32,767 nt of DNA from Methanoregula sp. GTDB taxonomy: Archaea > Halobacteriota > Methanomicrobia > Methanomicrobiales > Methanospirillaceae. Within the stretch, counting starts at the first letter, position 1; the number at the start of each line of letters is the position of its first letter. Made by a program: the position numbers and the translations under genes. Location: the NCBI GenBank assembly GCA_030694985.1, contig JAUYTV010000032.1, positions 1-32,767 of the forward strand, given 5' to 3'. This document shows, piece after piece, positions 10,101-15,325 of the stretch. The notes beneath the pieces are model-generated. The model searched no databases, had not been told where the DNA came from, and was given only the letters and a program-made list of their open reading frames with translations.

Positions 10101-10216
10101 GAAAAATCCGGATTTGCGGCAATCGCCTTGTCATACGATGCGACTGCTTCTGAATACCGACCGAGATTGGCAAAATCAACCCCTTCATTATAATATTGCA
10201 TTGCCCGGTCTTCCAT
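1121..10216 (-). CDS. Giant TPR-repeat protein (3031 aa) inside the archaellum locus
   Basis: The protein is built almost entirely of tetratricopeptide repeats, helix-turn-helix motifs that stack into a superhelix and bind proteins. A four-residue head is followed by 88 full 34-residue units and one 17-residue half unit, then a 17-residue helical cap ending KKLEH. The arithmetic closes exactly over residues 5-3014 or 6-3014. Units carry the classical TPR signature (W4, G8, Y11/H11, A20, A27, P32), typically AWYNRGLALGKLGQHAEAV. No signal peptide, membrane segment or catalytic domain is visible, so it is probably cytoplasmic. The frame is open for 9.1 kb, which argues for selection. No Shine-Dalgarno is seen; an A/T-rich box about 25 bases upstream (10237-10244) suggests a leaderless transcript. 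It lies antiparallel between arlB and arlCE. A scaffold role for the archaellum pole is inference only. TPR identification is certain; function is unknown. Confidence 0.93.
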   Translation of the reverse strand: MEDRAMQYYNEGVDFANLGRYSEAVASYDKAIAANPDFSNAWVNRGNALGNLGRYSEAVDSYDKAIAINPQNANAWANRGNALHHLKRHEEAVESCDKALAINPEFSNAWANRGNALGNLGRYSEAVDSYDKAIAINPEFSNAWVNRGNALHHLTRHTEAVESCDKAIAINPDYASAWVNRGNALGNLGRYSEAVDSYDKAIAINPYFSNAWVNRGNALGNLGQYAEAVNSYDKAIAIHPDFSNAWANRGNALGNLGRYKEAVDSYDKANAVKPDDASVWYNRGNALANLGQYKEAVTSYNKAIAINPDFSNAWLNCGNALGNLGLHTDAVDSYDKANAIKPDDASAWYNRGLSLGEQERHAEAVASYDRAIVIMPEHAKAWYNRGLSLGKLDRHAEAVDSYDKAIAINPNDSNAWYNRANSLHYLGQHAEVVDSLNKALAIDPTDANAWSNQGLAQGKLGRHAEAVDSYDKAIALNPTDASVWYNRGLSLSNLGRHAEVVASYDKALAIRPDLAKAWNFHGLALSSLGRYSEAIASYDKAIAIRPDCIDAMNNRGLALSDLGRHAEAVNSYDRAIAINPNFAVAWVNRGVALDKLGQYADAVNSYDRAITINPNDANAWYDRGFTLGELGQHTKALASYDKALTIKPEYAKAWYNRGLTLSELGRLADAVDSYDKALTINPNDANAGYNRGLALGELGRHAEAVDSYEKAIANNPDYAKAWYNRAVSLGELDRHEEAVDSYDRAIAINPNDANAWNNHGLALGMLNRHADSLDSYEKAIAINPDYYDAWVNFGNALDNLDRHEEAINTYDKAIAINPGFADAWYNRGLALNDLDRHEEAIASYDKALAINPDFADAWYNCGFALGELDRYEEALTSYEKAITGNPDDANAWSNHGLTLVMLGKDSDALVSFDKAIAINPNDANTWYNRGFALTELGRHAEAIASYDKGVAINPNDVNAWYHRGFALNVLGQHAEAVDSYDKALAISPDLAKVWNFRGLALSELGQYAKAVDSYEKAVMINPNFSNAWINCGNALDNLGQYSDAVDSYNKAIAITPDDARLQYNCGLALSELGRHSEAIASYDKAIAINPDFAGAWVNRGLAFNDLCQHAKAIDSFDKAIAIKPDFTLAWYNRGLALINLGLDDEAVDSFDKAIAIKPDFTLAWYNRGLALCDLARQTEAVDSFDKAVSIQPDFTLAWYSRGLTLIDLDHLDEAIDSFDKTVAINPYYTDAWFNRGLALEELGQHAEAVDSFEKALAINPKHANAWYYHGLALSELGQHAKAVESFDNAVAISPEYVDAWFNRGFALNELCRHAGAIASYDKALAINPDFSLAWHNRGLGLRDLGQYAEAVDSFNKAIAINPDFTLAWYNHGLALRALGQYAEAIVSYEKAIAINPCLADIWYNHGLAFGELGQYADAVASYDKALAINPDYTDAWYNSGLALWDLGQYAETVNSFEKTLTINPEHVDAWYYRGLALRELGQHAEAVNSFKKAVVINPEYADAWYNQGLALRELGQHAEAVNSFKKAVVINPKYADAWYNQGLVLSDLEQLAEAVESFEKALAINPEYTDAWYYSGLALRDLGQYAEAVESFEKALAINPEYVNAWYNRGLVLDKLGHHSEAIDSFDKAVTINPEYVNAWYNRGLVLDKLGHHSEAVDSFYKAVTINPEYVNAWYNRGLVLDKLRHHSEAVESFDKAVAINPGFTDALYNQGLALSKLNRYAEAVGSFEKAVVINPKDASVWYQRGLMLGKLGKHADAVDSFEKAIAIAPDCTDAWYNHGLMLGKLGQYAEALTSYDKALAINPDFVDAWYLRGLVLGKLGQYAEALTSYDKALVINPDFAKAWNLRGLALGKLGKYAEALTSYDKALAINPDFAKAWNLRGLTLGKLGKHAEALTSYDKALAINPDFTLAWYNRGLVLSELGQHTKAVDSYDKVLVINPYFADAWYNRGLVLSELGQHAEAIDSYDKVLVINPDFADAWYNRGLALIKLGRYADAVDTFDKAVAINPEYADSWYNRGFVLGKLGQYAEAVESFDKALTINPDFANVWNIRGLALGKLGRYADAVDSFDKAIGINPDDARIWYKRGTALSELSRHAEAVVSFNKALAIIPNDASVWYKRGLALNELNQYAEAVDSFEKALAIKPDCTDAWYNRGLALGELELHASVWYNHGLTLMKLSRHADAVESYNKAIAIVPDYANAWYNRGLALGKIEQHAEAVESYDKAIAIVPDYTDAWYNRGLALGKLGQHAKAVESYDKAIAIVPDYADAWYNRGLALGKLGQHAEAVDSYDKAIAIVPDYADAWYNRGLALGKLGRDAEAVDSYDKAIAIVPDYTDAWYNRGLALGNLGQHAEAVVSLDKALSANPNDATVWFKRGFALSKLGKYADAVDSYDKAIAINPDYPDAWYNRGLASGELGLHAEAIESFDKSLSINSNDDNAWYRRGFALGKLGRDAEAVDSYDKALAINPDLVDAWNFRGNTLTSLRQYAEAVNSYNKVVAINPNDSLTWYNLGIAFDNLKRYTEAVNSYDNALAINPDFSSAWVNRGNALHYLGQHAEVVNSYDKALAINPGLAKVWNLRGLSLSDLGRHADAVDSYDKSIAINPNDANVWNNRGFALGKLGHPTKAVDSYDQSIAINPNDANVWNNRGFALSTLSQHAEAVDSFDKALAINPDFAKAWNLRGLALGKLWRHAEALASYDKALAINPDFTLAWYNYGLALTDLNRYSEAVDSFDKALAINPDFAKAWNIRGLALGKLGRHADAIDSYDKAIAIVPDYAESWYNCGLALGELGQHADAVTSYDKAIAINPDYADAWYNRGNALHYIGQHAAVVDSFDKALAINPELAGAWNNRGLALTDLGRYAEAVDSFDKVLAINPDFAGAWNNRGLALTELKRYTEAVDSYEKAISINPDYAKAWNNRGLALTELGRYAEAVDSFDKVLAINPDYIKAWNNRGFALGNLNRYTEAVESYDKAIAINPNFTDAWFNHGMALLKLGQYTEAIDSFNRVIEIDPDDEIARNNRNFAIQQKKLEH
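3200..3700 (-). repeat. Block of near-identical 102-bp TPR units
   Basis: The marker GTCAGGAACAATGG recurs at 3221, 3323, 3425, 3527 and 3629, exactly 102 bp apart each time, with very similar flanks. At the protein level these are the consecutive units containing IAIVPDY. This points to recent tandem duplication or gene conversion. A single isolated copy of the marker recurs at 1895. Confidence 0.85.
3725..3775 (-). repeat. Half TPR unit (51 bp) interrupting the 34-residue period
   Basis: Here the spacing between equivalent repeat positions is 153 bp (3629 to 3782) instead of 102, the only break in register that the length arithmetic requires. The 17 residues DAWYNRGLALGELELHA form one helix A, followed directly by the helix A of the next unit; helix B is missing. 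An exact half-unit deletion in frame explains it. Confidence 0.85.
5130..5465 (-). repeat. Three near-identical consecutive TPR units
   Basis: The string CTAATCCGCGATTGTACC begins at 5179, 5281 and 5383, exactly 102 bp apart, with nearly identical surrounding sequence. The encoded units share NAWYNRGLVLDKL. This is a second locally homogenised block in the array. Confidence 0.85.
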
Positions 10217-10236
10217 GAATTACAATCTACGATTCA

Positions 10237-10244
10237 GATAATTA
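10237..10244 (-). promoter_or_regulatory. Candidate box A of the giant TPR gene
   Basis: On the minus strand this reads TAATTATC, about 25 bases upstream of the ATG at 10216. That is the spacing expected for a leaderless archaeal transcript, and no Shine-Dalgarno is present. Confidence 0.35.
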
Positions 10245-10657
10245 CTGTTTTCATTGGTATCATCACAAAACAATGTGTCTATGATTATTGTTTTTAACCG
10301 GTAATCTGTGTAACCTTTCGTAATGGAAATGGATCTTCATTATTTTTTAAATGCACGAATCGGCACGTTTTTTTTTTAAAAGTGTCGTTCTGTGCCATTT
10401 TCTTATTGCAGGACACTTTGATATCTGGATTTGATATTGTGAAATTTTAACACACAGTAACGGTATCCGGATATCATTTAAGTTTGGCAAAAGCGAAATA
10501 CACCCGGTGATATCGCACCGCCACTTCTTTTTATGAATCCGAAATCCAGGACTTGATGAAAAGTTAATAAAACGAATTCATTTATCCTGCAAAAACCAAA
10601 AAAAATTCCTGAAATTAAATATCGATCCCGATTTACGCCGCTTTAGAGGTAAGAATG

Positions 10658-10682
10658 TTTATTAGTAACTAATCTAATATAT
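10658..10682 (+). promoter_or_regulatory. Candidate promoter/operator of the arl motor operon
   Basis: TTTATTAG (10658-10665) could be a box A placing the start near 10687, ten bases before the ATG. It overlaps the inverted repeat ATTAGT-A-ACTAAT (10661-10673), so a repressor there could block TBP. TCTAATATAT nearer the ATG is an alternative box but lies too close. No Shine-Dalgarno precedes the gene. Confidence 0.35.
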
Positions 10683-10696
10683 CGCATAGATACACT

Positions 10697-11716
10697 ATGG
10701 CAGTAAACCAGTCGCAGGTAGATCATATTATCACTGCCGCATCTGAGGATGACCCCGAGGTCAAGCTCCAGAACCTCGAACGGGAAGTCGACCTGATAAA
10801 AACCTCCATCAAACGTCTTTTAATGGATATCCGTGAACGGATGAATGAACTCGAAAATCCATTTACGCTTACTGCAGTGGCCGGGGGATCGTCCGGTCAT
10901 TCAATATCAGCTGCTGAAGTTGAGGCCGGAGAAGCAAAAAGATCAGCTCTTGAAGCGCGGGAAGCTGCCCTTGATGCCCGTGAATCGCAGATAGAATCAA
11001 CCAAATCGAAAAATGAGACAGAAAAATATAAGGCAGAATCTGCAAAAGAAGCCGAAAGATCTCACTCTCCTGTCACTCAATATGAAGCAGAACGAAAAAT
11101 GTTAGATGAGCAGATGCTCGCTGCCTTAAGAAATCAGATGACAGGTCCTCCCATGGCAAGTCCGCCTGGTTATCATCCTGCAAGTCAACCTTCATATCTT
11201 CCGGCAGGTTTCCCTTCTAATTCCCCTGCAAGTCAGCCTGCAAGAACAGCAATGCCCCCACCGTCAATTCCGATAAACGAGAAGCTTCGTCTCCAGAAGG
11301 TGTATAAACTCTTCAAATGGACAACCCAGTCGGTAAAAAAATTCGGACATGATCGTCTTGAGATCATTTTGGGTTCTTACCAGGCGATGGGGTATATCTC
11401 CAAAGATTCCTGCGATGAGATACGGGAGATTTCCCGCCTGATGCCCGCAAATCTGGGCGAGGAGCATGAAGTGGGTCCAGACGAATTCGTTGCTGAGCTC
11501 TATGCTTTAAACCGTATCCTCTCCCCGACAGACACATCTCTGGACCGGGATATGATTGAAGTGATGATGGAACAGCGCCAGCAGGATCTGCCGGTAAAGG
11601 AAAAATCCAGTGAGCCAAAATTGAATATTTCGGGCATCTCTATGAGAGAACGCTCCTCCCCATCAAAGAGCAAAGAAAATGATGAAGACTGGATGAACCT
11701 TCCCGACAGGATCTGA
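10697..11716 (+). CDS. arlCE: Archaellum cytoplasmic protein ArlCE / ArlD-E domain protein
   Basis: Cytoplasmic archaellum component of the FlaC/FlaD/FlaE group, which surrounds the motor in Euryarchaeota and receives the chemotactic signal through CheF. Residues about 20-55 form a predicted coiled coil (FlaC-like). Residues 75-145 are charged helical sequence rich in A, E and K. Residues 150-190 are a proline/serine-rich linker. Residues about 193-280 match the Arch_fla_DE domain (KVYKLFKWTTQSVKKFG through FVAELYALNRIL). A charged tail follows. It is the only gene with a D/E domain in the window, so it may serve for C, D and E together. It is the first gene of the motor operon; the next starts three bases after its stop. 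Family assignment is firm, the C/D/E letter less so. Confidence 0.85.
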   Translation: MAVNQSQVDHIITAASEDDPEVKLQNLEREVDLIKTSIKRLLMDIRERMNELENPFTLTAVAGGSSGHSISAAEVEAGEAKRSALEAREAALDARESQIESTKSKNETEKYKAESAKEAERSHSPVTQYEAERKMLDEQMLAALRNQMTGPPMASPPGYHPASQPSYLPAGFPSNSPASQPARTAMPPPSIPINEKLRLQKVYKLFKWTTQSVKKFGHDRLEIILGSYQAMGYISKDSCDEIREISRLMPANLGEEHEVGPDEFVAELYALNRILSPTDTSLDRDMIEVMMEQRQQDLPVKEKSSEPKLNISGISMRERSSPSKSKENDEDWMNLPDRI

Positions 11717-11719
11717 TAC

Positions 11720-12190
11720 ATGTCTGCCGAGACCATCACCACTGCTATTTTCTTAATTACCGCAGTAGTTGCAACAGCAGTGCTTGTGAATGCAATTTAC
11801 CCGGTCATCTACAGTACTGCGGGAACATTCCAGTCTTCCACGCATGACGCGGACACGAGACTCCGTACGGATTTTAAGATTGTTGCAAATTTTGCCTCGC
11901 CCGCTGGCACTGCCGATATATACATGAAAAATATAGGAAGCCAGAGGATATCAACAGCAGAAATCGCAAATGCAAATGTTTTTTGCGGTAAGACTGTAGG
12001 CAACCTGCTTACCTATGGTGTTACTTGGAGTGCAGACATCGTTCCTGCCGATGACACTTACTGGGATACGGGTGAGACACTTCATATCCACGCAACGACA
12101 TCAATCGATGCAGGCAAAACGGTTTATTTCCAGTTTGTTCTTCCGAACGGGATCTGGCGATCTCAGGAATTCAATGCTGAGTCGAGCTGA
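11720..12190 (+). CDS. arlG: Archaellum stator-like protein ArlG
   Basis: A 156-residue protein with one N-terminal hydrophobic helix (residues about 6-30) and a C-terminal beta-rich domain outside the membrane. The pattern MSAETITTAIFLITAVVA, then a charged RLRTDFKIV stretch, a YMKNIGS core strand motif and a late GETLHI/VLPNG segment fits FlaG. ArlF and ArlG form a complex that contacts the S-layer and is thought to act as the static part of the motor. It starts three bases after arlCE. ArlF and ArlG resemble each other, and the two labels here could be exchanged. Confidence 0.75.
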   Translation: MSAETITTAIFLITAVVATAVLVNAIYPVIYSTAGTFQSSTHDADTRLRTDFKIVANFASPAGTADIYMKNIGSQRISTAEIANANVFCGKTVGNLLTYGVTWSADIVPADDTYWDTGETLHIHATTSIDAGKTVYFQFVLPNGIWRSQEFNAESS

Positions 12191-12196
12191 CGCACC

Positions 12197-12700
12197 ATGG
12201 CTGTCGCTGAGATAATCGGAGCTGCCATCGGGGTTATGATGCTGGTTATTGTGGCATACATACTTGTGGGTAGCGTACTCACCACAACGGATGTAGTCTT
12301 AAATGCACAAAAAGATAGTACGCTGCTACAGGGGGCACGATTGGGGACCACTATAGAAATCGCCTCATATGGTAATAGCACATTTGACCCGTGGCTGAAT
12401 TTCAATGTCACGAATAACGGAAATGAAATGATCACAGATTTTGAACATATGGATGTTTTTATCTTCACCAGTTCTCCACTCCAGCATCTCACCTACGAAG
12501 CATCAGGAGATAATTCGGGCAAGTGGAGAAAGATAGGGATTTATTCAGGTCCTACCCTTAACGACGCAGAGGTCATTCATCCCAACCAGCTGGATCCCGG
12601 TGAGAAAATGTGGGTTTGTGCAACCTATAACAATGCAGATCTTATAAAATGGTTCCAGATCACAACAGGCAATGGGGTAAATGCTCAGACAACAATATAA
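12197..12700 (+). CDS. arlF: Archaellum stator-like protein ArlF
   Basis: A 167-residue protein with an N-terminal membrane helix (residues about 4-28) and an extracytoplasmic beta-sandwich-like domain containing LNFNVTNNGNEMI and the LDPGEKMWV motif typical of ArlF/ArlG domains. ArlF binds S-layer protein in other archaea and pairs with ArlG. It starts six bases after arlG and precedes arlH, matching the G-F-H-I-J order I recall for halophile/Methanomicrobiales-type clusters. Gene order and the N-terminus made me choose F. Confidence 0.72.
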   Translation: MAVAEIIGAAIGVMMLVIVAYILVGSVLTTTDVVLNAQKDSTLLQGARLGTTIEIASYGNSTFDPWLNFNVTNNGNEMITDFEHMDVFIFTSSPLQHLTYEASGDNSGKWRKIGIYSGPTLNDAEVIHPNQLDPGEKMWVCATYNNADLIKWFQITTGNGVNAQTTI

Positions 12701-12710
12701 CAATATTAAA

Positions 12711-12715
12711 AGGAG
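12711..12715 (+). promoter_or_regulatory. Strong Shine-Dalgarno of arlH
   Basis: AGGAG lies seven bases before the ATG at 12723. It is the clearest ribosome site in the arl operon and fixes the ArlH start. Confidence 0.7.
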
Positions 12716-12722
12716 TTCCTGA

Positions 12723-13454
12723 ATGGCAACCATTTCCGATCTGATGGGGGGCGAAGACCGGCGAATCCTCTCCACAGGCAACGCGGAACTGGATAAAAAG
12801 ATCGCAGATGGTCTCCCGCTTGAATCGCTCACCCTTATCGAAGGAGAAAATGACACCGGAAAGAGTGTATTGACCCAGCAGATCATCTGGGGTGCAATGA
12901 AACAGGGATTTTGTGTTGACCTCTTCACCACTGAGAGTACAACGAAAAGTTTTCTCAAACAGATGGAGTCAATGAGCCTGGATATCTCCGAGTATTTTGC
13001 CTGGGGCTACATCAAGGTTTTTCCCCTTCACGTAACCGGATTTGAATGGAAAAAAGAAGACATGGTCGGAATCCTTGCACATCTGATATCCTTTATCAAG
13101 GAGAGCAAAGCAGAGGTAATTGTCATAGATTCACTCACCTTATTTACTGAATATGCACAAACGGATTCTATCCTTGCTTTCTTTACCAGCTGCAAATCCC
13201 TTGTTGACAAAGGAAAGACAATCCTTGTCACACTTCATACCTATGCATTCGAAGAAGATACTCTTGTGCGGATACGTTCCATATCAGATGCCCACCTGAA
13301 CATGAAAAAAGCTCAGGTAGGCGACAAATATGTGATGGTAATGGAGGTGAACAAGGTACGCGGTGCAAGAAAGACTACCGGAAACCTTGTAAGTTTTGAA
13401 GTTCATCCGGGTTATGGAATGAAAGTAATCCCCATGAGCTTTGCGAGGGTTTGA
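12723..13454 (+). CDS. arlH: Archaellum KaiC-like ATPase-fold protein ArlH
   Basis: ArlH is a RecA/KaiC-family nucleotide-binding protein that sits under the motor platform and interacts with ArlI. The Walker A motif is GENDTGKS at residues 41-48, and the Walker B strand is EVIVIDSLT with Asp136. As in other ArlH proteins, the residue after that Asp is Ser rather than a catalytic acid, so it may bind ATP with little hydrolysis. At 243 residues it is the usual length for the family. It stops one base before the ArlI ATG, so translation is probably coupled. Confidence 0.92.
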   Translation: MATISDLMGGEDRRILSTGNAELDKKIADGLPLESLTLIEGENDTGKSVLTQQIIWGAMKQGFCVDLFTTESTTKSFLKQMESMSLDISEYFAWGYIKVFPLHVTGFEWKKEDMVGILAHLISFIKESKAEVIVIDSLTLFTEYAQTDSILAFFTSCKSLVDKGKTILVTLHTYAFEEDTLVRIRSISDAHLNMKKAQVGDKYVMVMEVNKVRGARKTTGNLVSFEVHPGYGMKVIPMSFARV

Positions 13455-13455
13455 T

Positions 13456-15324
13456 ATGGGTACGCTCACCGTTGCAGTCAACCTTCCATACAAGCCCGAA
13501 GTGGTTGATTCAGATGTAGATTTTTACAATGATATCGAATCAAGTCCGCTTTACAAAATGCTTCCGGCTAATGCCAAAGAATATGTAAAAGCAAGTCCGC
13601 ACCTGCTCGAATATCTTCATACATTTCCGGTAAACACCTATGGCATCCCGCTCTTTTTATCGGAATTGAAAAAAGATCTCCGCAAGATGGAGAGTCCCAA
13701 TATCATTTATCCGGTCAATGAAACCACATTTATCCATATCCTTCCCGATCCAGATGATGTCAGAAATTTTTACATTCCTATTGAACCTTCGTTCCTCCAT
13801 AACGTGAATATGATGATGCCGGCCATTGAGATCAAACTTGTAGACTTAATTGATGGTCTGGAAGAAGATCCAATCAGCGACAAGGAGCGGTCAGAAGTCA
13901 TTAAAAAGATGCTGGCTCTTGTTACTGTTATCCGTCCAAAAGGTGTGCCACTTGCCCAGCTCACCGGGGGGGGTGCACAAGGTCAGGATATGAAATCCAA
14001 ACTTACGACATTTTTAAAAACGGACTTCTCGGCAAAAGACAAGATGAAAAATGTCAAAAAGAAGCATCAGGTGCCCCAGACCCCTGAAGGAAAAGTGATC
14101 CTGACAAACGAGGAATACCGGGCCATTGAATACCTGTTAGTGAGGGATAAGATCGATATGGGGGTACTAAAACCCTTCCTTTCTGACAATTATATTGAAG
14201 ATATCTCCTGTGATGGTGTCGGTCCGATCTTCATTGAGCACAAGATCTTCAAAGGCTTAAAATCGGTTATTGAATTCACAGTATCAAGCGAGCTTGACGA
14301 ATTTGTTGTCAGAATGGCAGAAAAGATCAAGCGCCCCATCACTTACAGAAGTCCGATTGTTGATGCCACACTGCCGGATGGTTCACGTATCAATATTGTC
14401 TACGGAACTGCCATCAGTCGCCACGGAAGTAACTTTTCTATCCGTAAAGTGAACGAAGTCCCGCTTTCAATCTTAAACATCATTGAAAGCAATGGTCTTG
14501 ACTACCTGTCTGCGGCGTATCTCTGGATCTGTGCAGAGTACGGTATGTCACTATTCGTTTCAGGGGAAACTGCAAGCGGAAAAACAACCCTGTTAAATGC
14601 CATCACCGGGTTCATACCCCCGGAGAACAAGATAATTACCATCGAAGATACTCCGGAGCTGACTGTTCCCCACAGGAACTGGATCCGGGAAGTTGCACTT
14701 GCAAAAGGTAAAGGATCCGGTGGGGGGACCGGTGGTGAAGTGACCATGTTTGACCTGTTAAAGGCCGCCCTGCGTCAGCGCCCCAACCAGATCCTTGTCG
14801 GTGAAATCCGTGGAGAAGAAGGGGCCGTGGCGTTTGGTGCCATGCAGACAGGTCACCCTGTCATGAGCACTTTCCACGCAGCATCGGTTGAAAAACTCAT
14901 CCAGCGTCTCTGTGGAGATCCAATCAATATTCCAAGGACGTATGTGGATAACTTAAACCTTGTCGTCATCCAGAGTGCAGTCAAGCGCCCGGACGGGCAG
15001 CTGGTGCGGCGGATGATCAGCTGTAATGAACTGGTGGGGTTTAACCCGGAAACCCAGGGGTTTACCTTTGTGGAAATGTTCAGCTGGGAACCGGTTTCCG
15101 ATACATTTACCTGGAGCGGAAAAGGCAGTTCATTCCTGCTGGAAAATAAGATTGCCACCATGCTCGGGATGCCTGAGAATAAAAAGTCAGAGATCTACCT
15201 TGAAGTGGAAAAACGTGCAAAAATTCTTGAACGCCTGCATAAAGCCGGGTACACCAAGTTCTGGGATCTGTTTCACATGATGACAAAGATCAAGAAACAG
15301 GGACTCCTGCAGATTGGTTCCTGA
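13456..15324 (+). CDS. arlI: Archaellum motor ATPase ArlI
   Basis: Hexameric secretion-superfamily ATPase of the T2SS/T4P type that drives both archaellum assembly and rotation. With the ATG at 13456 the protein has 622 residues. The Walker A GETASGKT is at 370-377 and the Walker B region ILVGEIRGEE starts at 446. The following GHPVMSTFHA is the His box. The N-terminal about 230 residues are longer than the minimal ATPase and contain a lysine-rich linker near 185-205. The frame could begin at TTG 13441, inside arlH, but the ATG has GAGGG six bases upstream and lies one base after the arlH stop. Confidence 0.93.
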   Translation: MGTLTVAVNLPYKPEVVDSDVDFYNDIESSPLYKMLPANAKEYVKASPHLLEYLHTFPVNTYGIPLFLSELKKDLRKMESPNIIYPVNETTFIHILPDPDDVRNFYIPIEPSFLHNVNMMMPAIEIKLVDLIDGLEEDPISDKERSEVIKKMLALVTVIRPKGVPLAQLTGGGAQGQDMKSKLTTFLKTDFSAKDKMKNVKKKHQVPQTPEGKVILTNEEYRAIEYLLVRDKIDMGVLKPFLSDNYIEDISCDGVGPIFIEHKIFKGLKSVIEFTVSSELDEFVVRMAEKIKRPITYRSPIVDATLPDGSRINIVYGTAISRHGSNFSIRKVNEVPLSILNIIESNGLDYLSAAYLWICAEYGMSLFVSGETASGKTTLLNAITGFIPPENKIITIEDTPELTVPHRNWIREVALAKGKGSGGGTGGEVTMFDLLKAALRQRPNQILVGEIRGEEGAVAFGAMQTGHPVMSTFHAASVEKLIQRLCGDPINIPRTYVDNLNLVVIQSAVKRPDGQLVRRMISCNELVGFNPETQGFTFVEMFSWEPVSDTFTWSGKGSSFLLENKIATMLGMPENKKSEIYLEVEKRAKILERLHKAGYTKFWDLFHMMTKIKKQGLLQIGS

Positions 15325-15325
15325 T

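Larger units (their letters stand above)
1175..10201 (-). repeat. Tandem 102-bp repeat array encoding the TPR units
   Basis: The array is 9027 bp, exactly 88.5 units of 102 bp. Neighbouring units range from strongly diverged to nearly identical. Because the unit is a multiple of three, gain or loss of units keeps the frame. Many long open frames on the opposite strand here are by-products of this periodicity. Confidence 0.9.
10217..10696. other. 480-bp divergent intergenic region between the giant TPR gene and the arl motor operon
   Basis: No gene is recognised here. It should hold the promoters of both flanking genes. Visible elements are a run of ten T (10368-10377) preceded by GC-rich sequence, a 10-bp palindrome TATCCGGATA (10464-10473), a hairpin CGGTG/CACCG with a 6-nt loop (10505-10520) followed by a T-rich stretch, and an inverted repeat ATTAGT-A-ACTAAT (10661-10673) close to the arlCE start. 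A small untranslated RNA is possible but not shown. Confidence 0.5.

Noticed and set aside
1494-10193. Many open frames of 60-466 codons on the + strand and in other minus-strand frames across the TPR array, including one of 466 codons at 3837-5237
   Set aside because: They repeat with the same 102-bp period as the TPR gene, show low-complexity repeats such as ESTASAY, and have no independent start signals. They are shadows of the repeat codons.
1175-10201. Tandem repeat array as a possible CRISPR
   Set aside because: Units are contiguous, 102 bp, without spacers, and form one continuous coding frame with TPR signatures.
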